Origin: Planctomycetales bacterium
GTDB taxonomy: Bacteria > Planctomycetota > Planctomycetia > Planctomycetales > Planctomycetaceae
Reading direction: 5' to 3'
Assembly (NCBI GenBank): GCA_020050375.1
Contig: JAGVKR010000331.1
Span: 1 to 8,999 of the forward strand
Length of the DNA: 8,999 nt
Shown here piece by piece: positions 1-6,923 of this stretch (positions are counted from its first letter, which is position 1; every line of letters starts with the position of its first letter). Both the position numbers and the translations under genes were made by a program. A model generated the notes under the pieces. The model was not told the DNA's origin and made no database searches. It saw only the letters and a program-made list of their open reading frames with translations.

Positions 1-1
1 C

Positions 2-679
2 CAAGCGGCCGTTCCCAAGCAAATCGTCGACACGGCAGAAGCCGCGAAGAAAGCCGCCGATGCCAAGGCCATTGCCGACAAAAAAGCCGCTGAGACCGCT
101 GACGCGGCGAAGAAGGCCGCCGATGCCAAAGTCGTCGCCGACAAGGCCGCGGTCGACACCGACGCGCTCGCCAAAAAGTCTGTCGAAGAAAAGACGGCTG
201 CCGACAAACTGGCCGCTGAGACCGATCAGAAATCGAAGGCCGCCACCGCCGCCAAAGCCGCCGCCGACAAGAAAGCCACCGACACCGCCAACGTCGCCAA
301 GCCGCAGAACCTGAACACGTTCTTCCCCGCGACGGCGATCGTTGTCGAAGTCAAACCGGCGCCCGGCACGCTGGCCGTCACCGCCCCCGGCAATGGAGCT
401 CTCAAGCGCGGCGCCAACCTTGAAGTCAAAGTCGTCGTCAATCGGGCCAACGGATTCAGCGGGCCGGTCAAGCTCGCACTGCCGATCCCGCCGGGAGTCG
501 CCGGCCTCTCGGCTGCGGAAGTGACCATTCCCGCCGACAAGAGCGAGGGGGTCCTCGTCGTGCAGGCCACGGCCGAAGCCACGATGGGTCAACTCCCGAA
601 CATGGTCGTCCGGGCCTCGATGGAATTCGACGGTCCGGCCTCGATCGATCAGCCGCTCCCCGTCAACGTGCAACAATAG
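2..679 (+). CDS. Partial Ala/Lys-rich coiled-coil protein with C-terminal Ig-like domain
   Basis: The frame is open from the left edge to a TAG at 677-679, giving 225 residues with no start in view, so the N-terminus lies outside the window. Residues 1 to about 98 are almost entirely Ala, Lys, Asp, Glu and Thr and should form a long charged helix or coiled coil. Residues about 103-225 change abruptly to a beta-rich domain, with alternating hydrophobic segments such as LEVKVVVNR, FSGPVKLALPIPPGV and EGVLVVQATAEA, the pattern of an Ig-like or pre-peptidase-C-like domain. I recognise this C-terminal style from large secreted planctomycete proteins, but not a named family, and no catalytic motif is visible. 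The next gene is co-oriented 136 nt downstream (counted to its ATG at 816) and contains a coiled coil of the same composition, which suggests a joint role in the envelope. Coding is well supported by GC3 bias and the long open frame; function is unknown. Confidence 0.85.
   Translation, partial: QAAVPKQIVDTAEAAKKAADAKAIADKKAAETADAAKKAADAKVVADKAAVDTDALAKKSVEEKTAADKLAAETDQKSKAATAAKAAADKKATDTANVAKPQNLNTFFPATAIVVEVKPAPGTLAVTAPGNGALKRGANLEVKVVVNRANGFSGPVKLALPIPPGVAGLSAAEVTIPADKSEGVLVVQATAEATMGQLPNMVVRASMEFDGPASIDQPLPVNVQQ
41..166 (+). repeat. Two tandem 63-bp units encoding a 21-residue coiled-coil repeat
   Basis: Residues 14-34 and 35-55 of the partial protein are imperfect tandem copies, both beginning AAKKAADAK, followed by a diverged AIADKKAAETAD or VVADKAAVDTDA. 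Three heptads per unit fits a coiled coil grown by duplication. Later parts of the helix have the same composition but no clean register. Confidence 0.6.
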
Positions 680-685
680 CCGCGT

Positions 686-770
686 GTTGAAAAAGGGGTC
701 AGACCCTTTCAGAAAGCAAACTCTTCCGGGCAACACCGATATTCCAAGAGGGTCAGACCCCTTTTTCAAC
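686..770. repeat. Inverted repeat with GGGTCAGACCC cores (REP-like element)
   Basis: The left arm (686-707) and right arm (749-770) are reverse complements over 22 bp with a single mismatch, separated by about 41 bp. Each arm contains the near-palindrome GGGTCAGACCC flanked by an A-run (left) or T-run (right); the one mismatch is the central A of that core. From memory, GGGGTCAGACCCC with A/T flanks is a common dispersed element in planctomycetes and other bacteria, of the REP type mobilised by IS200-like (RAYT) transposases; I could not check this here. It lies in the leader between the two plus-strand genes and ends 45 nt before the ATG at 816. A transcript could fold into a long hairpin here, which might protect, attenuate or terminate the message. 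No transposase is present in the window. Confidence 0.75.
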
Positions 771-803
771 GGCCTGATGAGCGCTCATTTGCGAAACAAA
801 CGG

Positions 804-808
804 AAGGA
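804..808 (+). promoter_or_regulatory. Ribosome binding site fixing the cytochrome/WD40 start
   Basis: AAGGA sits 7 nt before the ATG at 816-818 and directly precedes a classical signal peptide. This favours 816 over the upstream in-frame GTG at 684, whose extra 44 codons only translate the inverted repeat and leader. Confidence 0.7.
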
Positions 809-815
809 ACGTCGT

Positions 816-3617
816 ATGCGCCGTGCGATTGCCAATTGCCTGATCGTTGTCTGCCTCTTTGTCGGCGGAACCACCGCGATCTTCAGTCAGGAAGCCGCCG
901 AGCAGAAGCCGGCGCCGGCGATCGAAGCCCCCGACCCCAAGCTGGGCCGCCCGGTCGACTTCGAGCGCGACGTCTACCCGATTCTCGACGCCAAATGCGT
1001 CGCCTGCCACAACGTGGCGATCAACGAGAATGGGCTCAATCTCGAAGACGTGAAGCACATCATGAAGGGGGGCAAGCGCGGCCCATCGGTCGTTCCCAAG
1101 GAACCCGAAAAAAGCTCCCTGTTCAAGCTCGCCAGCCGCGCCGCGCAACCGGCGATGCCCCCACTTCCCAATAAGGTGGAAGCCGCCGCGCTGACTCCCA
1201 AAGAACTGGGAATCATCAAGCAGTGGATCCTCGAAGGGGCCTCGGCTGGAATGGGGGGCAGCGGCAACGTCGTCAACTGGCAGCCCCTTCCCAAAGGGGT
1301 CCACCCGATTTACGCCCTCGCCCTGACGAGCGACGGCCAGTTCGCCGCCGCCGGACGCGGCAACAAGATCTCCCTCTATCACGTACCGACGGGCGATGTG
1401 CTCGCCGACCTCGGCGACCCGGCCCTTTCTGCGATTCAGCACAACGGACAGGCGATGTACGAACCCGGTTCGTCGCATCGGGATTTCGTCCATTCACTGG
1501 CGTTCAACTCCGCCGGAACCATGCTCGCCTCGGGAAGTTACCGCGAAGTGAAGCTGTGGACCCGCCCCGAGAACGTCCAGCGGCTGAATCTCGCCGCCTC
1601 GACCGGTGCCGTGCCGGCCGTCGCCCTCAGCCCCGACGACAAATGGCTCGCGGCCGCGGCCGCCGATAACTCGATCAAGCTCTATAGCTTCGCCGACGGC
1701 CAACCTGGCAAAATCCTCGCCGGTCATACGGCCCCCGTCTCCGGCCTGGCCTTTTCGCCAGACGGCGAAAAATTGTATTCGTCCTCGCACGACAAAACCA
1801 TCCGCGTCTGGAATCTCGCCGACGGCGCGGCTGTCGGCCAGATTGCCGCGCCTGCCGCGGTCAATGGACTCGCAGCCACACCCGACGGCACGAAGCTGGT
1901 CGTCGCCTGTGCCGACAACCTGCTCCGCGTGATTGCTCTCGCCGCAGGCGGTGCACCGGCGTTCGAGCGTGACATCCCCGGCCATACCGGACCGGTCACC
2001 GCCGTGGCCCTAGTTCCTCCGCAGGGAGCCCGCATTCTCTCCGGCAGCGACGACGGCACTGTCCGCATCTGGGAATTGGCCGACGGCAAGCAAGTCGCCT
2101 CAGTCGCAATGGGCGGTCCGGTCACGTCTGTCGCCGCCTCGCCCGACAGTCAGCGCTACGCCGCGACCGGCGCCAATCACCTCGCTCGCCTGTGGAACGC
2201 GAAGGACAACGCGCAGCTCGCCGAGATGAAGGGCGAGCTCCGCGCCAACCGCCTCGTCGCCAAGCTGACGGCCGACGACGCAGAAGCCAAGGCGGTCGTC
2301 ACAGCGGCGATGAACGCCATCCCCGCTGCCGAAAAAAGCCTGACCGAAAAGACCGAAGCCCAGAAGAAAGCGACCGAAGGCAAAGCCGCCGCCGAAAAGA
2401 CGGCCGGCGAAATGGCCGAGAAAGTCAAAGCCGCGCAGGCCGCCTACGACGCCGCCAAGAAGGCGGCCGACGACAAGAAGGATGACGCCGCCCTGCAAAA
2501 GGCGGCCGCCGATGCCGACAAGGCCCTGAAAGACGCCCAGGCCGCCGCCAAAAAGGCCGACGACGACAAAGCGGTCGCCGTCAAAGCTCTCGAACAGGCC
2601 GATAAGGCGGTTCAGGAAGCAACCACCGCCGTCGCCAAAGCGAAGACCGATCACGAAGCCAGCGTCAATGTCCAGAAAGCGGTCGAAGCGACGCTGGGCA
2701 CCGCCAAAGCCCAGGCAGCAGAGAAAGAAAAACCGCTCCGCGCGATTCGTTTCTCGCGCGACGGAAAAGAGCTGGCGGTCGCCGGCGACATGCCGACGAT
2801 TTCAACGTTCGACGGCACAAGCGGCGCTCCGCTGGGAACGCTCGACGGTCATACCGGTCCGGTCCTCGCGCTCGCCTTCGGGCCGGGTCGATCGCTGGTT
2901 TCCGGCGCGGCCGACCAGACCGCCAAAGTCTGGAATCTGAATCCCCCGTGGACACTCACGGCCGTCCTCGGCCCCAAACCCGAAGCGCCCCTCGATCTCA
3001 ACGACTCGATCTTTGTCAGCCGCGTCCTCTGTCTCGACTTCAGCGACGACGGCACCCTGCTGGCCGCCGGCGGCGGCGACCCGTCGCGTTCGGGCGAACT
3101 GATGATCTGGGACGTAGCCCAGAAGATACCTGCTCGCAATCTGGAAAACGCCCATAGCGACACGGTGTTCGGTGTCGAATTCTCGCACGACGGCAAGTCG
3201 CTGCTCTCCGGCGCCGCCGACAAGTTCGTCAAGATTCACGACGTCGCCACCGGCAAACTGGTGAAGTCGTTCGAAGGGCACACCAATCACGTCATGGACG
3301 TGACCTGGCGCCACGGCGACAAGCAGGCCGCCAGCGCCGGCGCCGACAACGCCATCAAGATCTGGAACGTCGAAACCGGCGAGCAGGCGCGGACGATCGG
3401 CGGTTACAACAAACAGGTAACCGCCATCCAGTTCATGGGGCGCGGGGCCAACCTGGTCAGTTGCGGCGGCGACAAGACGGTCCGCTTCCACACCGCCGAC
3501 AACGGCAACAACTTCCGCAACTTCGCCGGCTCGACCGATTTCATGTTCGCCGCCGCCGCCAGCGACGACGAAAAGATCGTCGTCGCCGCCGGCCAGGACG
3601 GCGTCCTCCGCATCTGA
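816..3617 (+). CDS. Secreted cytochrome c/WD40 double-propeller protein, C-terminus cut by in-frame TGA
   Basis: The 933-residue product starts with a signal peptide (MRRAIANCL, hydrophobic to about residue 23, cleavage probably near FSQEA), so it acts outside the cytoplasmic membrane. A planctomycete-type cytochrome c domain (PSCyt1-like) follows: heme site CVACH at 61-65 and a likely Met ligand at 114 in PAMPPLP, ending near 143. WD40 blades occupy about 163-461 (seven, e.g. GHTAPVSGLAFSPDG with TIRVWNL) and about 639-933 (seven, e.g. GHTNHVMDV with AIKIWNV). Between them, residues about 466-638 are an Ala/Lys/Asp-rich coiled coil. A role in redox or electron transfer, or as a heme-bearing scaffold, is inference; the substrate is unknown. 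The final blade reads DGVLRI and then TGA where WD40 repeats have Trp; the coding continuation to 3695 is listed separately. An in-frame GTG at 684 would add 44 residues made of repeat and leader; the RBS and signal peptide argue against it. Confidence 0.9.
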   Translation: MRRAIANCLIVVCLFVGGTTAIFSQEAAEQKPAPAIEAPDPKLGRPVDFERDVYPILDAKCVACHNVAINENGLNLEDVKHIMKGGKRGPSVVPKEPEKSSLFKLASRAAQPAMPPLPNKVEAAALTPKELGIIKQWILEGASAGMGGSGNVVNWQPLPKGVHPIYALALTSDGQFAAAGRGNKISLYHVPTGDVLADLGDPALSAIQHNGQAMYEPGSSHRDFVHSLAFNSAGTMLASGSYREVKLWTRPENVQRLNLAASTGAVPAVALSPDDKWLAAAAADNSIKLYSFADGQPGKILAGHTAPVSGLAFSPDGEKLYSSSHDKTIRVWNLADGAAVGQIAAPAAVNGLAATPDGTKLVVACADNLLRVIALAAGGAPAFERDIPGHTGPVTAVALVPPQGARILSGSDDGTVRIWELADGKQVASVAMGGPVTSVAASPDSQRYAATGANHLARLWNAKDNAQLAEMKGELRANRLVAKLTADDAEAKAVVTAAMNAIPAAEKSLTEKTEAQKKATEGKAAAEKTAGEMAEKVKAAQAAYDAAKKAADDKKDDAALQKAAADADKALKDAQAAAKKADDDKAVAVKALEQADKAVQEATTAVAKAKTDHEASVNVQKAVEATLGTAKAQAAEKEKPLRAIRFSRDGKELAVAGDMPTISTFDGTSGAPLGTLDGHTGPVLALAFGPGRSLVSGAADQTAKVWNLNPPWTLTAVLGPKPEAPLDLNDSIFVSRVLCLDFSDDGTLLAAGGGDPSRSGELMIWDVAQKIPARNLENAHSDTVFGVEFSHDGKSLLSGAADKFVKIHDVATGKLVKSFEGHTNHVMDVTWRHGDKQAASAGADNAIKIWNVETGEQARTIGGYNKQVTAIQFMGRGANLVSCGGDKTVRFHTADNGNNFRNFAGSTDFMFAAAASDDEKIVVAAGQDGVLRI
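2211..2729 (+). other. Ala/Lys-rich coiled coil inserted between two WD40 propellers
   Basis: Residues about 466-638 of the cytochrome/WD40 protein are dominated by Ala, Lys, Asp, Glu and Gln, with almost no Gly, Pro or aromatic residues and repeated motifs such as AAKKAADDKK and QKAAADADKAL. The propeller pattern stops at RLWNAKDNAQLAEMKGEL and resumes at PLRAIRFSRDGKELAVAG. The composition matches the helix in the upstream partial gene. It could be a rigid spacer or an oligomerisation rod. Confidence 0.75.
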
Positions 3618-3695
3618 AACGGCACAAACGCCCAGGTCATCAAGCTCTTCGAGCCCGCCAAACCCGCCGACAAGCAGCAGGCCCAGGCGAAGTGA
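3618..3695 (+). pseudogene. Detached C-terminal tail of the cytochrome/WD40 gene after a Trp-to-stop change
   Basis: Directly after the TGA at 3615-3617 the same frame stays open for 25 codons, 23 of them ending in G or C, to tandem stops TGA-TAA (3693-3698). The peptide begins NGTNAQVIKLFEP and ends in a polar Lys/Gln/Ala tail. Joined through a Trp it gives DGVLRIWNGTNAQVIKLFEP, an ordinary WD40 blade end. The simplest reading is a TGG-to-TGA nonsense change or a base-call error. No start or RBS is seen for independent translation. Confidence 0.75.
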
Positions 3696-3698
3696 TAA

Positions 3699-4171
3699 AG
3701 CGTTGCTGATCTGATGGCTGTCGAGATCCGAATTTCGATATGAGCGACCGGACTTGTCCAGAGGTCTTTAGCAATAGTCCCAGAAGCTCGTATGTCCCCG
3801 ACAGCAGGCCTTGTTGCAGCAACAGCGTTTGCATCTGTCAAACTGCGCTGGATGCAGCCTGTGTCATTTCTGCGACAATTCGCATTCACCTCCGCAATAT
3901 ATGCATATAAAAACAAATAATATAATGACTTGCGATACGAATGATGCATTCACTTAAATGATAAAGTGAAGAATATGGGGTATATGAAACGCAACAAATC
4001 CATTGCGTGGCGTTGCATATCGCCGGCTGACTCGCTGATTGAACAGTCAGAATGCGCACACGAATATGTCAATCCGACAACACAAACGAATGGAGCGTCG
4101 CGTTTTTGACACAGTAGGGCGGTCCAGACTCGGGGGACGGCGATCGATCCCGTGCGAGCCTCGTCACGATT
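3699..4171. other. Intergenic gap, partly AT-rich, between two converging genes
   Basis: About 470 bp with no convincing gene. Roughly 3880-4110 is visibly richer in A/T than its surroundings. It holds a perfect 12-bp palindrome TATATGCATATA (3898-3909), a TATAAT on the plus strand (3921-3926) with no good -35 partner, and a 7-bp inverted repeat TTCACTT/AAGTGAA (3949-3955 with 3964-3970). None of the hairpins is followed by a clear T-run, so no terminator is called. A 44-codon frame at 3975-4109 has no good RBS and ordinary composition. Confidence 0.6.
3949..3970. repeat. Small inverted repeat in the AT-rich gap
   Basis: TTCACTT and AAGTGAA form a perfect 7-bp stem around an 8-nt loop. It could be a weak bidirectional hairpin between converging transcripts or a protein binding site. 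It may also be chance in AT-rich DNA. Confidence 0.35.
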
Positions 4172-5962
4172 TCACTGGTAGACCCTAAGCCTTGGCAAGG
4201 CGCGATGCAGTCCGGCGATGCCCGCGTCGGTCACCTTCGTGTCGCGGAGCCGAAGGTGTTTGAGTTGCGTGTGCCCCTTCAGCGACTCCAGGCCCCCATC
4301 GGTGACCTGCGTTCGTTCGAGTGACAGCAGTTTGAGATTGGCCAGCCCCCGTAAATGTTCGAGGCCGGCGGAGGTCACCTCTGTATCATTGAGCGACAGC
4401 CATTCGAGGTTGGTCATTCTTCCGAGATGCTGAAGACCCATGTCGGTTATCCGTGTCTCGTTGAGTTCAAGGATCTGCAGCGTCTTGTGGCACGCGAGGT
4501 GTGCGAGGCCAACGTCGGTCACTTGCGTGCGGTCGATTTTTAGCCATTTGAGGGCCGGCAGCTCAGCGAGACGTTCCAAGCCGGCGTCTCCCAAGCGAGT
4601 CCCCTTGAGACTAATCTCTGACAGATTCGTCAATTGCGCAAGATGCATCAGCCCCTCGTCGGTGACACGAGTTTCGTCCAGCCGCACTGTACCCAATCCG
4701 GAGCAGAGGATCAGTTGCTGAAGACCCTCGTCGGTGATGTCCGTCTTGTCGAGCGTCAATGTGACAAGCTGATTCAACCCAGCCAGGTGCTTCAGCCCTG
4801 CGCCAGTGATCCGCGTCTCGCTCAGGTGAATCCATTGCAGTTGTGGAAGTTGGCTCAACCAAACCATTCCGTCATCGGTGATTCGTGTGTTGCTCAGACT
4901 CAACGAGGTCAGATTCGGCAATCCAGAAAGTGCCTCCAGCCCCACATCGCCGGTGTCTGTCTTGTCCAGATCGATTCCACAGAGCGTGCGCACGTTCCGC
5001 AGTTGCCAAAGCCCTGCATCCGTCACGCGCGTTTCCCGAAGATGCAGACTCGTGAGATTTTTGAGCCGGGCGATTCGCGCGAGCCCGGCGTCGGTGAGCT
5101 GCGTTCCATTGGCGCCGAGATTGCCGAGGTTTGGCAGTTTGTCCAAAATCGCGAAGCCGGCGTCGGTGACTGACGTTTTTTCGAGACAGAGATTGGTGAG
5201 ATTCGTCAGCACATCCAGTCGCAGGAGTCCCGCGTCGGTAATCCGGCTCCGGGAGAGATAAAGCGAGCACAGTTTTCGGAATCGCCGAAGCGTTTCGACC
5301 CCCGCATCCGAAATCTGTGTTCCGTACACAGTCAACCCTTCGAGCGCTGAAAGGTTCTCCAGAGACTTGAAACCGGCATCGGTGATCCCGGCTCCGACGA
5401 GGTGCAGGTATCGTAGCTCCGTAAGTCCGCCAAGATGCCCAATACCCACATCGGTGATCGGTGTGCCGTCAAAACTGATGGCGCGAAGGTTTCTCAATCG
5501 GGCGAGGCTCGCTACGCCCGCATCCGTGACGTTCGAATCCTCCAGCGTGAGCGATTCGACGCTCCCGAGTGTCGCAATGCTTTCCAGCGTTTTGTCGGTC
5601 GGTTGCCGATCGTCGAGAGGTGGCTGATAATTATCGATCCGAGCCAAATACCCCTCAATGGGGAGATAGCGCGGCTGCAACTCAACCTTTTCCACGTCCT
5701 CAAACGCCAACCCGATCCAATCGCCCCCCGGCCATTGGCGGAGCCAGGCGGGACCACCCGCGCGGCGAGCCACAACTCCTCCTACTCGCTCAATCTCGCG
5801 AATTGCCGACTCGTGACGATGAATCCGCAGGGAAATCCACAGCACGCCGACTCCGCCGACGATCAATAGCGCCGCGACGTACAGCCGGAGCGCCACCGGA
5901 ACGCGCGGCCACGCGGATCGGAGCTTCGCGACGGTTCGTTCAACTTTCGGCGGCGCCAACAT
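4172..5962 (-). CDS. Membrane-anchored leucine-rich repeat protein, 19 repeats
   Basis: The 596-residue protein has a basic N-terminus, one transmembrane segment at about 25-46 (LYVAALLIVGGVGVLWISL) and a linker to about residue 134. Leucine-rich repeats then fill residues 135-590, ending in the short cap LPRLRVYQ. The repeats follow the pattern LxxLxLxxTxITDAGLxxLxxL, as in the ribonuclease-inhibitor-like or AMN1-like LRRs common in planctomycetes. The basic flank before the TM suggests an N-in topology, with the solenoid outside the cytoplasmic membrane as a protein-binding surface; partner and function are unknown. No signal peptidase site or enzyme domain is visible. The start at 5962 gives a full TM anchor; upstream there is only a weak purine stretch as RBS. 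It is divergent from the CPBP gene and converges on the cytochrome/WD40 gene. Third-position G/C preference looks weaker than in the neighbours. Confidence 0.88.
   Translation of the reverse strand: MLAPPKVERTVAKLRSAWPRVPVALRLYVAALLIVGGVGVLWISLRIHRHESAIREIERVGGVVARRAGGPAWLRQWPGGDWIGLAFEDVEKVELQPRYLPIEGYLARIDNYQPPLDDRQPTDKTLESIATLGSVESLTLEDSNVTDAGVASLARLRNLRAISFDGTPITDVGIGHLGGLTELRYLHLVGAGITDAGFKSLENLSALEGLTVYGTQISDAGVETLRRFRKLCSLYLSRSRITDAGLLRLDVLTNLTNLCLEKTSVTDAGFAILDKLPNLGNLGANGTQLTDAGLARIARLKNLTSLHLRETRVTDAGLWQLRNVRTLCGIDLDKTDTGDVGLEALSGLPNLTSLSLSNTRITDDGMVWLSQLPQLQWIHLSETRITGAGLKHLAGLNQLVTLTLDKTDITDEGLQQLILCSGLGTVRLDETRVTDEGLMHLAQLTNLSEISLKGTRLGDAGLERLAELPALKWLKIDRTQVTDVGLAHLACHKTLQILELNETRITDMGLQHLGRMTNLEWLSLNDTEVTSAGLEHLRGLANLKLLSLERTQVTDGGLESLKGHTQLKHLRLRDTKVTDAGIAGLHRALPRLRVYQ
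4193..5560 (-). repeat. 19 consecutive 72-bp LRR units without indels
   Basis: The core hydrophobic residue recurs every 24 residues with no gap: 140, 164, 188, 212, 236, 260, 284, 308, 332, 356, 380, 404, 428, 452, 476, 500, 524, 548 and 572. Most units contain T-x-(I/V)-TDAGL or a close variant. Unit 9 departs from it with TDTGDVGLEAL. At DNA level the units are diverged, so this is not a recent satellite. Confidence 0.85.
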
Positions 5963-6227
5963 GGCGGAAGTCTACCGCTCGGCGCCGATCGGTTGAATGC
6001 CAGTTTTGCCGTCGAGCTGCTTATGTCCGTTCTAAGAGCACTGTCTCCGAAACTCCGCACCCCGAAGTTTCCCACTCCAAACTTTTTCCTCTCTTTTCCA
6101 GATCCGGTACTTTCGTTCGCCACACGTTCGAAATGCGCTGGTAAAATCATGCACTCGGCTGTGCCTCGCGGCTAAACATGGCTGACCCGTGACCCCTGAA
6201 TCTTGAACGCGCTTTCCGCACTCGCTC

Positions 6228-6923
6228 ATGCCTTCGCCATCCGATTCGACCCGCAACATCATCGCGTATGTCACTCCGTTTGCGATTTTTATGGCCGGAA
6301 CGATGCTCGAGTCGGGCGGCTGGCTCGGTCTCGGCTACGAAACCCTCTACACGCTGAAAACGGCTCTGGTCGTCGCCACACTATGGCACTTCCGTCAGTA
6401 CTATCCCCCATTCTCGAAGGCCGGCCTGGGGCTGGCCCTCTTCGCGGGAACCATCGGTTGCGCCCTTTGGATTGTCCTCGCCAAGCTGCAAGCCGCGATC
6501 CCCGGCATACAAGCCCTGCTTGATCTCATCCAGCAGGGGGGCCGCGCCGGCTACGATCCGTTCTCCGGCGAGGGAGTGGCTTCGGCTCGCGTCGCGTTCG
6601 TCGTCGTGCGGTTCGTCGGCCTGGCACTGGTCGTCCCGGTCATGGAAGAAATCTTCTGGAGAGGTTTTCTCGCGCGGTATCTCATCTCCGACGATTTCCG
6701 TTCTGTGCCGCAGGGGCAATTCACGCGCTTCAGCTTCGCGGTTGTGACGCTCGCCTTCACCGCGGTTCATCCGGAAATCCTTGCGGCGCTCGTCTGGGGG
6801 GCGATGATCAACGTCCTTTACCGGAAGACAGCCAACCTCTGGGCCTGCGTGACAATGCACGCCGTCACCAATAGCCTGCTGGGCGCGTACATCCTCGCGA
6901 CGAAAGAATGGCAGCTCTGGTGA
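6228..6923 (+). CDS. CPBP-family (CAAX-like) intramembrane protease
   Basis: The 231-residue protein is strongly hydrophobic, with membrane segments at about 11-27, 41-53, 66-85, 122-138, 167-180, 184-197 and 204-222. The Rce1/CPBP motifs are in order: motif 1 EEIFWRGF (Glu140, Glu141, Arg145), motif 2 FTAVHPEI (His181) and motif 3 MHAVTN (His211, Asn215). These are the conserved catalytic Glu and His residues of glutamate-type intramembrane proteases. Length and motif spacing resemble the 'CAAX prenyl protease-related' subgroup often found with exosortase/PEP-CTERM sorting systems; that assignment is from memory. No exosortase or sorted substrate is visible here. The start at 6228 keeps a short polar N-terminus before the first TM but has no Shine-Dalgarno. 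It is transcribed alone, divergent from the LRR gene. Substrate unknown. Confidence 0.85.
   Translation: MPSPSDSTRNIIAYVTPFAIFMAGTMLESGGWLGLGYETLYTLKTALVVATLWHFRQYYPPFSKAGLGLALFAGTIGCALWIVLAKLQAAIPGIQALLDLIQQGGRAGYDPFSGEGVASARVAFVVVRFVGLALVVPVMEEIFWRGFLARYLISDDFRSVPQGQFTRFSFAVVTLAFTAVHPEILAALVWGAMINVLYRKTANLWACVTMHAVTNSLLGAYILATKEWQLW

Noticed and set aside
684..815. Upstream GTG start adding 44 residues to the cytochrome/WD40 protein
   Set aside because: The added codons translate the inverted repeat and leader, would bury the signal peptide, and a good RBS precedes the ATG at 816.
753..1493. 246-codon minus-strand frame opposite the cytochrome/WD40 gene
   Set aside because: It is antisense to a clear coding region with domain motifs; long shadow frames are expected in GC-rich DNA, and its sequence shows no recognisable domain.
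2100..2654. 184-codon Gly/Phe/Leu-rich minus-strand frame
   Set aside because: It is the antisense of the Ala/Lys coiled coil; the Gly/Phe/Leu bias follows directly from complementing those codons.
3615..3617. TGA as a selenocysteine or reassigned codon
   Set aside because: The site aligns with the invariant WD40 Trp rather than a redox Cys/Sec position, and TGA acts as the normal stop for several genes in the window.
3404..3949. 181-codon minus-strand frame reaching into the AT-rich gap
   Set aside because: Half lies antisense to the WD40 gene, and the remainder shows no domain, GC3 bias or convincing RBS.
3975..4109. 44-codon plus-strand frame beginning MGYMKRNKSIAW
   Set aside because: Weak RBS (GTGAAG), no codon bias, no recognisable motif; chance is the simpler explanation in an AT-rich gap.
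4193..5560. Regular 72-bp periodicity as a possible CRISPR or satellite array
   Set aside because: The period is that of the 24-residue LRR in a continuous reading frame; units are diverged at DNA level and there are no conserved repeats with unique spacers.
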